A stretch of 32,926 nt of DNA from the NCBI GenBank assembly GCA_025453655.1, contig JALOPX010000035.1, positions 1-32,926 of the forward strand, written 5' to 3'. Of this stretch, positions 25,279 through 32,926 are shown one piece after another. The notes under the pieces were generated by a model. It saw only the letters and a program-made list of their open reading frames with translations, searched no databases and was not told where the DNA came from. A program made the position numbers and the translations under genes. Every line of letters starts with the position of its first letter. Within the stretch, counting starts at the first letter, position 1. Source of the DNA: Candidatus Krumholzibacteriia bacterium (GTDB lineage: Bacteria > Krumholzibacteriota > Krumholzibacteriia > Krumholzibacteriales > Krumholzibacteriaceae).

Positions 25279-27435
25279 ATGAGCATTGAACTCAATCCGC
25301 AGCAGAGTGAAGCGGTCCGCGCCACCGAAGGCCGTTACCTTGTCCTCGCTGGGGCGGGAAGCGGAAAGACAAGGGTGCTTACGGAGAGAATCGCCTTTTT
25401 AATCAGGGAAAAGAAGATCTCCACGGAGAGAATACTCGCCTTCACTTTCACGAACAAGGCCGCCGCGGAGATGCGGGCCAGGGTCGGAAAATCGATCGGG
25501 ACGCAATCACCTCCGTTCTGGGTCGGAACGTTCCATTCGACCGGGCTGAAAATCCTCCGACGCGAGGCCAAAAGCATCGGGTTCAACAACAATTTCGCGA
25601 TATACGACGAGGATGACTCGCTGAATCTCATCAAGGACATCGTAAAGAAAAAGGGGTGGAAGCTGGACGAGTACCCGCCCTCCATTCTCAGGAACAGGAT
25701 TTCAAGGTGGAAGAACGCGCTGGTTACGCCCGAGGAAGCGCTGGAAAAGGCCATGGACGCGGTGGAGGAACTGCAGGCCGACGTCTACGGTAGATATTGC
25801 CGGGAATTGAAAAAATGCAACGCCTTCGACTTCGACGATCTCATCACCAGGGTGGTCGAGCTGTTCACGGTGAATCACAGGATCAAGGAAAGATACGCGC
25901 GGCAGTTCAAGTACGTCCTTGTGGACGAATTCCAGGACACGAATACGATACAGATGGTAATGATAGACATGCTCGCATCAATGCACGGGAACCTTTTCGT
26001 CGTGGGCGACGAGGATCAGGCGATTTACGGGTGGCGGGGAGCCGCGATAGAGAACATCCTTCATTTCGACAGGCTGTACGAAAACACGGTGATCATAAGG
26101 CTGGAGGAAAATTACAGGTCGACGGGGAATATTCTGGAAGCTTCGAATGCCCTGATCGTCAACAACATAGGAAGGAAGGGAAAGAGGCTCTGGACCAGAA
26201 AGGAAGCCGGCGATCCGATCAGGCTGTATTATTGCGAAGACGACGGCGGCGAGGCATCGTCCGTGAGGGACGCGATAATGTCGCTGCTGAGGGGCGGTTA
26301 CGGGAGGAACGAGATAGCGGTGCTGTACAGGACGCACGCGCAGTCGAGGGCCCTCGAAACGGCCATGATGAGGGGAGGGCTGCCGTACCAGATCATCGGA
26401 GGGGTCAGATTCTACGAACGCAAGGAGATCAAGGATCTTCTCGGATATCTGAAGCTCGTCAACAACCCGGACGACGACGTCAACTTCAGAAGGGTGATAA
26501 ACGTGCCCCGCAGGGGAATCGGGAAGATGACCCTGGAGAAGCTTGAAAGCACGGCCGGGGAAAAGAACCTTCTCTCCGCCGTAAGGCAGCCCGGATTCAT
26601 GGACGAATTCACCCCTTCCAACAGGGAAAGGATCGAATCATTTTCGAAGCTTATAGCCGCGCTCCAGCTGAAGGCCATGAAGGAGACTGCTTACGAGGTT
26701 CTTTCCTCGGTGATCGACATGATTTCATACAGGAATTATCTGGCCGAGGATCCGGCCACTGAACAGGTCCGATCGGAAAACGTCGAGGAACTCCTCAACG
26801 AGACGAAAAGGTTCTCGGCTTATTCTGAGGATCCCTCCCTTGCCGCATTCCTGGAGGAGATCTCCCTGATAAGCGACGTGGACTCGCTGAAGGGCGAGGA
26901 GAAGGTGGCGCTGATGACGCTTCATAATTCCAAGGGCCTCGAATTCCGCGCAATCTTCATAACGGGGCTGGAGGAGGGCATTCTTCCGCATTATTCCTCG
27001 TTCGACAGCGATCAGGAGATGGAGGAGGAACGAAGGCTTTTTTACGTCGGGATGACCCGGGCGAAGGAGAAGCTGTTTCTGCTCTGCGCGTCGAGCAGAA
27101 TGCAGTTCGGAAACTGGACGGGCAACCACCCCTCCCGTTTTCTCGGGGAGATTCCGGACAGGTGCTGCCTTGTCTCGGGGAGATCGCAGACCGTGGACAA
27201 GAAAGAAATGGACCGCATTATGGATGACGCGGACTGCCCCGCCGATCATGACGAGACGGCGGCAAGGAGGGACAGCCGGTTCAGGGTCGGGGCTGCGGTG
27301 TTTCACCCGTCGTACGGAGAAGGAACAATCAAAGCCGTTGAAGGGACCGGCACCGCCATGAAGGTCTCGGTCAATTTCACCGGTTACGGCACGAAAAAAT
27401 TCCTCGCAAGCTACGCGCCCTTCACCTTCAGGTAA
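25279..27435 (+). CDS. pcrA: UvrD/PcrA-family superfamily 1A DNA helicase
   Basis: 3'-5' helicase of nucleotide excision repair, mismatch repair and replication-conflict resolution. About 718 residues. Motifs in order: Q motif LNPQQSEAV, Walker A AGAGSGKT, FTNKAAAEMRAR (Ia), VDEFQDTN (II), GDEDQAIYGWRGA (III), LEENYRST (IV), VALMTLHNSKGLEF (V), EEERRLFYVGMTRAKEKLFLL (VI). The C-terminal RVGAAVFHPSYGEGTIKAVEGTG ... FLASYAPF is the Tudor-like tail of PcrA that contacts RNA polymerase. In-frame starts at 25249 (TTG), 25255 (ATG) and 25279 (ATG) exist; 25279 places the start just before the Q motif, with GGGGA upstream. It is last in the plus-strand run, convergent with the following minus-strand genes. 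Confidence 0.95.
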   Translation: MSIELNPQQSEAVRATEGRYLVLAGAGSGKTRVLTERIAFLIREKKISTERILAFTFTNKAAAEMRARVGKSIGTQSPPFWVGTFHSTGLKILRREAKSIGFNNNFAIYDEDDSLNLIKDIVKKKGWKLDEYPPSILRNRISRWKNALVTPEEALEKAMDAVEELQADVYGRYCRELKKCNAFDFDDLITRVVELFTVNHRIKERYARQFKYVLVDEFQDTNTIQMVMIDMLASMHGNLFVVGDEDQAIYGWRGAAIENILHFDRLYENTVIIRLEENYRSTGNILEASNALIVNNIGRKGKRLWTRKEAGDPIRLYYCEDDGGEASSVRDAIMSLLRGGYGRNEIAVLYRTHAQSRALETAMMRGGLPYQIIGGVRFYERKEIKDLLGYLKLVNNPDDDVNFRRVINVPRRGIGKMTLEKLESTAGEKNLLSAVRQPGFMDEFTPSNRERIESFSKLIAALQLKAMKETAYEVLSSVIDMISYRNYLAEDPATEQVRSENVEELLNETKRFSAYSEDPSLAAFLEEISLISDVDSLKGEEKVALMTLHNSKGLEFRAIFITGLEEGILPHYSSFDSDQEMEEERRLFYVGMTRAKEKLFLLCASSRMQFGNWTGNHPSRFLGEIPDRCCLVSGRSQTVDKKEMDRIMDDADCPADHDETAARRDSRFRVGAAVFHPSYGEGTIKAVEGTGTAMKVSVNFTGYGTKKFLASYAPFTFR

Positions 27436-27498
27436 GACCGTCCGCGCTCCGGCCACGCGGCTCATGATATGCGGATGCCCTGCGAGCCGGGCCCTCCG

Positions 27499-28530
27499 TC
27501 ATGGTTTCAAGCCTTCGATGAACGAGGCGTCCATCCAGTAGATTCCGGGCAATCCGCCCGCCGGCTCGCTGTGCATCTTCAACATCAGACCGCGGGTGAG
27601 TCTCCCGTTCCCGAGGCCGAATTTATCGCTGATCCTCGCCGACATGAAAAAGAAGTATTTCCCGTCCGGAGACACGTAGGACGAGTGCTCGTTCGCGTCC
27701 GGAGTATTTACCTTCGCGCCGAGATTGATCGGCTCGGTCCATGAGTCGGCGGAATCCCTGAAACAGACGTAATAATCGTCGCCGCCCAGGCAGTCCTCCC
27801 TGCCGACGGCGGAAAATATCAGGTAGCTCTCGTCGGGAGAGATGAAGGCGTTGTACTGCATGCCGGTCGAGTTGACCTGGGGAGGCAGTTTCACCGGTTC
27901 TGACAACCTGCCGTCAACCATCCGCGACCTGAAGATATAGTTGTTTCTGCCCTCCGACCTCGTGAAATAGATCGTTCCGTCGTTCGTGACGGACGGGAAG
28001 AATTCAGGATCTCTCGTGTTGACCGGCGCCCCGAGGTCGTATGGTTCGCTCCAGCCTTCCCCGGATCTGTCGACCACCCATATTTCCTGGTCTCCTTCGG
28101 GGATTCCGCCGGCCGAGTCGGGCCTCGTGGAGAGGAAAAGGAGCCTCCGGCCGTCAGGGGTGATGAAGGGTTCAGCGTCCATGTAATCGGGATTTCCGGA
28201 GAAGGGGGCTATCTCGGGCTCGGTCCATCTGCCGTCGACGCACCTGGTGAATAGAATCTGGGTGACCCTGTACCTTCCGAGCACTGCCGTGAAGTAGATC
28301 TCCCTTCCATCGGGGGTCATGGCGATATCACGGGTGAACATGCCGGTCGATACGATCCCGGGCGCGAACAGTTCCGGTTCGGCCGCGGGCAACGGCTGCC
28401 CCAGATATTCGCCTTTGAGAACGGGAAAGCCTTCCGTCCCGCCGAGCGGAGAAGCGCCGATGGAACCGGCGGAGAGAAACACGATCAACGCTGGAAATAC
28501 GAAGGGCACGGGACGAAGGATTCCGCGCAT
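27499..28530 (-). CDS. Secreted PD40 (TolB-like) beta-propeller protein
   Basis: 343 residues from the ATG at 28530, which has GGAGG six bases upstream; an in-frame TTG at 28536 only adds two residues. Residues 1-26 look like a Sec signal peptide (MRGILRPVPF, then ALIVFLSAGSIGASP). Blades repeat the pattern F/M-x-P-D-G-x-x-I/L-x-F-x-S/T-A/R (for example AMTPDGREIYFTA, FITPDGRRLLFLST, FISPDESYLIFSA, YVSPDGKYFFFMSA), each followed by W-x-E/S-P-x-x-L-G. Four to five blades are visible. It is therefore a periplasmic or surface binding protein; no catalytic motif is seen. It has its own minus-strand promoter. Confidence 0.85.
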   Translation of the reverse strand: MRGILRPVPFVFPALIVFLSAGSIGASPLGGTEGFPVLKGEYLGQPLPAAEPELFAPGIVSTGMFTRDIAMTPDGREIYFTAVLGRYRVTQILFTRCVDGRWTEPEIAPFSGNPDYMDAEPFITPDGRRLLFLSTRPDSAGGIPEGDQEIWVVDRSGEGWSEPYDLGAPVNTRDPEFFPSVTNDGTIYFTRSEGRNNYIFRSRMVDGRLSEPVKLPPQVNSTGMQYNAFISPDESYLIFSAVGREDCLGGDDYYVCFRDSADSWTEPINLGAKVNTPDANEHSSYVSPDGKYFFFMSARISDKFGLGNGRLTRGLMLKMHSEPAGGLPGIYWMDASFIEGLKP

Positions 28531-28587
28531 ATACAACCTCCACTGCGACAGGAAGCGCCTGGTAAGGGTCCGGGTGGGTGTCGAATC

Positions 28588-28616
28588 AATATATAAACGG
28601 AGGCGTGTTACGGCAA
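28588..28616 (-). promoter_or_regulatory. Promoter of the PD40 propeller gene
   Basis: On the minus strand TTGCCG (complement of 28611-28616) and TATATT (complement of 28588-28593) are 17 bases apart. The expected transcript starts near 28581, about 50 bases before the ATG. Confidence 0.65.
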
Positions 28617-28646
28617 GAAAGTAATCGGGGAAGGGGCGGCCGCCGT

Positions 28647-29216
28647 CTAACGGGGCGGCCGTTCGTCCGGGCGGGCCGTTTCGCCCCGGATCCCCGATTC
28701 GAACTCGAAGAAGGGCTCCTCCCTGAAGCGAAGCATCCCGGCCGCCAGGCTGTTCGGGAAAAGATTTATCAGCGTGTTATAGCGCATGACCGTGTCGTTA
28801 TAGAACTGCCGTGAAAACCTTATCCTGTCCTCCAACGCCGCCAGCTCGTCCTGAAGCCTGAGGAAATTATCGTCGGCCCTGAGCTCCGGGTATCCCTCGG
28901 CGACCGCGAACAGTGAGGAGATCGAGGAGGAAAGGGCGTTTTCAGAAGCGATCCTTTCGTGGATCGAATCGGCGCGCACCGCCGCGGCTCGCGTCAGGGC
29001 CAGGGATTCCAGTGTCCTTTTTTCATGCGCTGCATATCCGCGCACCAGTTCGGCGAGGCGCGGAACGACATCGTGCCTCATCTTCAACTCCACGTCCACC
29101 TGCGATCGCGCGTTGACGCACCTGTTGCGCATCGCCACGAAACGGTTATAGGCGATTGCGCACCAGAGCGGGAATGCCAGTGCCGCGATCAGAAGAAATA
29201 TTCCCGAATAGTTCAT
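28647..29216 (-). CDS. LemA family membrane protein
   Basis: 189 residues from the ATG at 29216 (MNYSGIFLLI), which has AGGAAGG upstream; the longer frame from 29249 adds a Pro/Arg-rich stretch lacking family similarity. One N-terminal transmembrane helix (about residues 5-25) is followed by the long helical LemA domain: YNRFVAMRNRCVNARSQVDVELKMRHDVVPRLAELVRGYAAHEKRTLESL and then VAEGYPELRADDNFLRLQDELAALEDRIRFSRQFYNDTVMRYNTLINLFPN, the signature region. The role of the family is unclear; members often sit beside DUF2207 or TPM-domain proteins, as here. It lies 61 bases after the DUF2207 gene on the same strand. Confidence 0.93.
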   Translation of the reverse strand: MNYSGIFLLIAALAFPLWCAIAYNRFVAMRNRCVNARSQVDVELKMRHDVVPRLAELVRGYAAHEKRTLESLALTRAAAVRADSIHERIASENALSSSISSLFAVAEGYPELRADDNFLRLQDELAALEDRIRFSRQFYNDTVMRYNTLINLFPNSLAAGMLRFREEPFFEFESGIRGETARPDERPPR

Positions 29217-29277
29217 GGACGGCCGCCTTCCTGCTGATGATGCCGGCACGCCGGGGCCCGCATGCCGATTCCGGGCC

Positions 29278-31236
29278 CTAGCCCGCGCCGCTGGATCCTC
29301 CGCCCCCCCCGCCTCCGCCGCTTCCCCCTCCGCTGAATCCGCCTCCGGTGGAGCTGGAGGTCGAGAGGGCGCTCGAAAGGCTCTGGAGATTGCTTATCGA
29401 GCGGTTCAACGATTCGATCGAATCGATCGCGCCGGCGTTCAGCGCGCCTGCACCCGCCGCGCCGAGGGGATGAAACCACAGGGGCGCAGGGATGGGCGTG
29501 CCGTATTCCCTTGCGTACAGCTTCAGGTTCGAGAGCAGCTTGTCCGCCACCCCCAAAGCCGCCGCATAAACAAGGTACTCCTCCCACATGGGAAGGAGGG
29601 AGGCCCCGGCCTCCTTCATGGCGGAGAAATCGCTCATGAATTTAGCGAATGCCGTCCATCGTTTGTGTTCTAGGCAGGCCTCGCGGGTACGCCGGGCGAG
29701 AGGCAGGGAAAGAATCAGCCCGCCGATCAATATCAGCCCGCCGAACACGATCGACAACGGATGCCGTGAGACCGAAAATAAAATAGTCGAGGCAAGCGCC
29801 GCCGACACGAAGGAAACAAGTATAAATCTTTTCCTCGCCCTCTCGCTGACCGGATCGTCGATCTGGAAATTGTCCTTTTCGAAGCCCTTCCGCAGTTCGT
29901 CGGCGCGAGGCTCCATGAAGAGAAGGTAGTGCGTCTTGCGCCCACTGGTTCCGGCCGCCCATTTTTCTATCCCGGTGCCGGAAACCGAGTCGCCGTCACC
30001 GGCTTCGCGGAATACGACATCCAGAACGTCCTTCTCGAAATTGGTCAGGGGCCTGTCGCCCCTGCCCCCCGGCATTTCCTTTCCTTCGAGGAGCGATCTT
30101 CCCCTGTCCGTCAGTTCGTAATTGAGAACCTTTTTCTTTATAAAAAGGGATTTTTCCTCCTTCTCGCTTATCTCGAGGTACCCGAGCCTCGCGCAATCGA
30201 GAAGCGCGGCCGTGAAGCTCTTCGACATCTCGGTGATCTGGACCCCCCGTTGCGTCATAATCGCCGGAAGGACGGAAGGGGGGACGGGGCCCGGCGGGCG
30301 GCGCTCATAAATATTTGCGTAATCGACTCGGTGCTCGCGCCCGTATTTTTCGAAATACCATTTATAATATATCGCGAAAACAACCAGGAGGCCGATCCCG
30401 GACAAAAGGGCGAGTTTCAAGCCGCGCGATCTCCGGGACGCCAGCTCGACGCGTCTCTCTTCGGACCGCCGCCAAGCCTCGGTCGCAAGGCGCTCGTCCT
30501 CGAGCAGGCTCGCGTGCGATTCGGCGCCGGAAATTGCCGCGCCGGGGAATAACGACGGATCGAGAAGAACGCGCAGCTCCACGCAGGAATTCCTTCCGAC
30601 GGAAGCCTGGCTCACGATCGCGCGGGAACGGTCCTCGGCGATATCGATCGTGCCCGGATCCGCGTCGCTGTGCACGAAAACCTTGAACAAGGCTCCTCCC
30701 GGAGCGGGAGGAATTATTTCCAGGCCGACCTTCAGGGCTTTTTCGTGCTCGTCCTCGACGGCCTTCCAGTAAAACTGGGCGGCGTCTTCGTACCGCTGAA
30801 CGGCTCCGTTTATCCTGTAAAGGATAAGGAATCTTTTCGTTTCATCCTTCGCGGAGTAATGCCATTTCAGGATCTCTGACCCGGGCCCCGGGTTTTGTTC
30901 GAAAAGGAGGCTCTCTCCGGTGTCCGCATCCCGCACGTCAGTAAACTCTATTCCGTATCTCCCGTATTTGCCCTCCGTGCCTTTGACGAATTGCGCCCAG
31001 GAAAAGCTCCCAGTGAACCTGTAGGCGCGCGTCTCCTCGACGACGGCGCTTCCATCGGGCTGCAGGCGGAAAATTATTCCTATCTCCGGATGGTCGTAAT
31101 GTTTCGAGTCGGTGAGAGCATCACCGGCAAAAAGAAGAAAAGCCGTCATGAACGCGATAACGGCGGAAGAAAGACGAACAAGCCTGCCATCCGGCTTCCG
31201 ATACCGCCGAAACAGCGAAAGAATCTCGTGTATCAT
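29278..31236 (-). CDS. DUF2207 domain-containing membrane protein
   Basis: 652 residues. A signal/transmembrane segment at about 22-40, an extracytoplasmic DUF2207 beta domain (about 50-240, opening GIIFRLQPDGSAVVEETRAYRFTGSFSW), a transmembrane helix at 273-292, a cytoplasmic part with winged-helix look (about 310-460) and two more helices at about 470-514. The C-terminal 20-25 residues are almost pure Gly/Ser (29281-29345 on the plus strand is the matching CCGCC-rich tract), a typical ending of this family. The start has GGAGG five bases ahead. Together with lemA it forms the widespread LemA-DUF2207 pair, of unknown function in the envelope. Confidence 0.9.
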   Translation of the reverse strand: MIHEILSLFRRYRKPDGRLVRLSSAVIAFMTAFLLFAGDALTDSKHYDHPEIGIIFRLQPDGSAVVEETRAYRFTGSFSWAQFVKGTEGKYGRYGIEFTDVRDADTGESLLFEQNPGPGSEILKWHYSAKDETKRFLILYRINGAVQRYEDAAQFYWKAVEDEHEKALKVGLEIIPPAPGGALFKVFVHSDADPGTIDIAEDRSRAIVSQASVGRNSCVELRVLLDPSLFPGAAISGAESHASLLEDERLATEAWRRSEERRVELASRRSRGLKLALLSGIGLLVVFAIYYKWYFEKYGREHRVDYANIYERRPPGPVPPSVLPAIMTQRGVQITEMSKSFTAALLDCARLGYLEISEKEEKSLFIKKKVLNYELTDRGRSLLEGKEMPGGRGDRPLTNFEKDVLDVVFREAGDGDSVSGTGIEKWAAGTSGRKTHYLLFMEPRADELRKGFEKDNFQIDDPVSERARKRFILVSFVSAALASTILFSVSRHPLSIVFGGLILIGGLILSLPLARRTREACLEHKRWTAFAKFMSDFSAMKEAGASLLPMWEEYLVYAAALGVADKLLSNLKLYAREYGTPIPAPLWFHPLGAAGAGALNAGAIDSIESLNRSISNLQSLSSALSTSSSTGGGFSGGGSGGGGGGGGSSGAG

Positions 31237-31266
31237 CGATGCCTCCGGTATTAATTGATAGCGGAC

Positions 31267-31296
31267 ATCCTAATACAGGAGGCGCCGGAAGGTCAA
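31267..31296 (-). promoter_or_regulatory. Possible promoter of the DUF2207-lemA unit
   Basis: TTGACC (complement of 31291-31296), an 18-base spacer and TAGGAT (complement of 31267-31272). The -10 box is weak (four of six), so this is tentative. It is divergent from the gatC promoter within the same 216-base gap. Confidence 0.4.
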
Positions 31297-31375
31297 CCGC
31301 CGTTGTTCACGGCATTCGTGCGGCCGGATGGGCCGAAGCTTGCGCCGGCACCCGGAGGGCGGAGGATGAGGATTG

Positions 31376-31405
31376 TTGACAGACAGGGCAAAATCCTGAT
31401 AGCTT
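31376..31405 (+). promoter_or_regulatory. Promoter of gatC-gatA
   Basis: Perfect TTGACA (31376-31381), an 18-base spacer and TAGCTT (31400-31405), with TG one base before it (31397-31398), i.e. an extended -10. The transcript should start near 31412, about 40 bases before gatC. Confidence 0.65.
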
Positions 31406-31452
31406 CAGAACGGTCATAAGTCGGCATTAAGACGGAAAATGGAGCGGCACAG

Positions 31453-31752
31453 ATGAAAATCACGGACAGGGAACTCGAGCGTCTCGGGGAGCTTGCGAAT
31501 ATCGATATCGATCCGTATTCAAGGGAAAAACTGATAATGGAGATGCCCCGGATATTGGAATTCGTAGAGAAGGTTCAGAACGCCGTCATTCTCGAAGAGG
31601 CGGACGAGACGGGCCCTGAAGGTTCCGCGGCGGATATGCGAGAGGACCTTCCGGCGATCTGCCTGGACAGGGATGTCGTGCTCGGGCAGGCTCCCGACAG
31701 CCACAAGGGGCATTTCAGGGTTCCGCCGGTCATCGACGGGGACAGGGCTTGA
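31453..31752 (+). CDS. gatC: Aspartyl/glutamyl-tRNA amidotransferase subunit C
   Basis: 99-residue stabilising belt subunit of the GatCAB transamidosome, which converts Glu-tRNA-Gln and Asp-tRNA-Asn to the amidated forms. Family features: KITDRELERLGELANIDI at the N-terminus, REKLIMEMPRILEFVEKVQNA in the middle and the C-terminal segment with MREDLPAICLDRDVVLGQAPDSHKGHFRVPPVI, including the conserved R-x-D and FRVPPVI. No ribosome site of consensus strength (GGAGCGG). gatA begins 24 bases after it. Confidence 0.95.
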   Translation: MKITDRELERLGELANIDIDPYSREKLIMEMPRILEFVEKVQNAVILEEADETGPEGSAADMREDLPAICLDRDVVLGQAPDSHKGHFRVPPVIDGDRA

Positions 31753-31776
31753 TCGCCGTAGAAGCGGGGGACAAGA

Positions 31777-32926
31777 GTGACGCAGCCTTTGACAGCCTAT
31801 TCGATACAAGGGCTTCAGGAAATGTACGGGCGAGGGGATGCCGGCCCGGTCGATGTCGTGCGTTCGTATATCGACGAGATGAATGCGAAGGAAACGGCTA
31901 TCGGCGCTTTTATCGGGATGAGCTGCGATGAGGCTTTGGAACGCGCCGGCAGACTGGAAAAACTCGATCCAGGCGGATTTCCGCTCTACGGCGTGCCCTT
32001 CGCGGTCAAGGATAACATCTGCACGTCCGGCATTCCGACGACCTGCGCTTCGAGGATACTTGGCGGATACACGCCACCCTATGACGCCACCGCCGTTAAA
32101 AAGCTCCTCGACGCGGGGGCGATCCTGATGGGCAAGACCAACCTCGACGAATTCGCCATGGGCTCTTCCACCGAAAACTCGGCGACAGGGAAGACGAGGA
32201 ATCCCTGGAACACGGACTGTGTCCCGGGAGGCTCGAGCGGGGGCTCGGCTGCCGCAGTGGCGGCGGGGATGGTTCCCTTCGCGCTCGGCTCGGATACCGG
32301 CGGATCGGTCCGGCAGCCCGCGTCGTTTTGCGGCATCGTCGGGATGAAGGGGACCTATGGGCGGGTTTCGAGGTACGGCCTGGTCGCGTTCGCAAGCAGC
32401 TTCGATCAGATCGGACCGCTGACCCGGGAAGTGACGGATTGCGCGATCGTGATGAGCGTCATATCGGGGCGCGATCCGATGGATTCCACATCTCTCCCGG
32501 GCGGCGGGGGCGGCATGCTCGATTCAATCGACCGGGGCCTCGGGGGATTGAAGGTTGCCGTGCCCGGAGGGATGAACCGCCCGGGCCTCGATGAGGACGT
32601 GAGAGACTCCATGGTCGAGACCGCCGGATTGCTGGAGGAATCGGGTGCGCGTCTGACGACCGTCGAACTTCCCGACATGGACGTCTCGATCGCCTGCTAC
32701 TACATACTCGCCAACGCGGAGGCCTCATCGAATCTGGCGAGATTCGACGGCGTGAGGTACGGCTCGAGGGCCGGCGGTTCGACGATAGACGGGATGTACA
32801 GGGCGACGAGGGGGGAGGGATTCGGCGAAGAGGTTAAAAGGAGGATCCTTCTCGGCACTTACGTTCTTTCCTCCGGATATTACGACGATTATTACATAAA
32901 GGCCCAGAAGGTGCGCAAGGCGGTGC
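31777..32926 (+). CDS. gatA: Glutamyl-tRNA(Gln) amidotransferase subunit A, 3' truncated by window edge
   Basis: Amidase subunit of GatCAB, releasing ammonia from glutamine. GTG at 31777 starts a frame that is open to the last base (383 codons seen; full length is about 480-490). The Ser-cisSer-Lys triad is intact: K78 in PFAVKDN, S153 in PGGSSGGSAAAVA and S177 in SDTGGSVRQPA. The order and spacing agree with the S. aureus enzyme, offset by one residue. KTNLDEFAMGSSTENS (120-135) and YGRVSRYGLVAFASSFDQIGPLTR are also conserved. GGGGG ahead of the GTG could serve as ribosome site. Confidence 0.97.
   Translation, partial: MTQPLTAYSIQGLQEMYGRGDAGPVDVVRSYIDEMNAKETAIGAFIGMSCDEALERAGRLEKLDPGGFPLYGVPFAVKDNICTSGIPTTCASRILGGYTPPYDATAVKKLLDAGAILMGKTNLDEFAMGSSTENSATGKTRNPWNTDCVPGGSSGGSAAAVAAGMVPFALGSDTGGSVRQPASFCGIVGMKGTYGRVSRYGLVAFASSFDQIGPLTREVTDCAIVMSVISGRDPMDSTSLPGGGGGMLDSIDRGLGGLKVAVPGGMNRPGLDEDVRDSMVETAGLLEESGARLTTVELPDMDVSIACYYILANAEASSNLARFDGVRYGSRAGGSTIDGMYRATRGEGFGEEVKRRILLGTYVLSSGYYDDYYIKAQKVRKAV

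Noticed and set aside
27436-27498. Weak hairpin (27458-27463 with 27484-27489) between convergent uvrD/pcrA and the PD40 gene
   Set aside because: Six base pairs with a 20-base loop and no T run on either strand; not enough to call a bidirectional terminator.
28633-28660. Direct repeat GGGGCGGCC at 28633-28641 and 28652-28660, next to the lemA stop
   Set aside because: Only two copies, GC-rich and partly coding; no sign of a mobile element or array. No T run that would make it a terminator.
29281-29345. CCGCC-rich low-complexity tract
   Set aside because: It is the coding sequence of the Gly/Ser-rich C-terminus of the DUF2207 protein, a normal feature of that family, not an independent repeat element.

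Overview
The window is a GC-rich stretch of bacterial chromosome carrying almost only core genes. It contains no phage, transposon, CRISPR, rRNA or tRNA gene that I can see. The host has two membranes: there is an Omp85-family protein beside TamB, a second Omp85-type barrel protein, an RseP-type protease and a lipoprotein. It uses the MEP isoprenoid pathway (dxr) and makes tRNA-Gln/Asn through GatCAB. Arginine is often AGG/AGA and many genes use GTG or TTG starts. Together with a peptidase-MA/TolB-propeller/Omp85 fusion protein, this suggests an uncultivated lineage of the FCB superphylum (Krumholzibacteriota, Eisenbacteria or Gemmatimonadota-like). The phylum is an inference from gene style, not a proven placement.

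Layout. (1) 1-939: 3' part of a YCF48-type seven-bladed propeller protein. (2) 940-2525: a promoter plus terminator leader, then a coiled-coil/zinc-ribbon protein and an RNase HI with an extra N-terminal helical module. (3) 2645-7467: a strong promoter, RNase P RNA, and then recJ-dtd-maf-yjbQ-mtnA on the same strand with no terminator after the RNA. (4) 7533-15564: a near-consensus promoter with an AT-rich upstream element drives rplM-rpsI-rpsB-tsf-pyrH-frr-uppS-cdsA-dxr-rseP, the classic translation/envelope-lipid cluster. rseP is broken by frameshift and deletion near codon 85. (5) 15569-15925, minus strand: a small lost-in-the-middle lipoprotein. (6) 16009-27435: a three-POTRA Omp85 protein (TamA/BamA type), TamB, the peptidase-like/propeller/barrel protein and a UvrD/PcrA helicase. 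(7) 27499-31236, minus strand: a secreted PD40 propeller protein, LemA and a DUF2207 membrane protein. (8) 31376-end: promoter, gatC and the first 383 codons of gatA.

How it fits together. Region 3 is RNA/DNA maintenance and tRNA quality control. Region 4 couples ribosome synthesis (S2, S9, L13, EF-Ts, RRF) to UMP supply, undecaprenyl phosphate, CDP-diacylglycerol and isoprenoid synthesis. Region 6 builds the outer membrane. The most unusual items are the rseP lesion, the opposite-strand lipoprotein between rseP and the Omp85 gene, the three-domain outer membrane protein after tamB, and several RNA leaders (before the zinc-ribbon gene, rpsB and pyrH) that look able to fold or terminate. I did not find a clear-cut new defence or mobile system.
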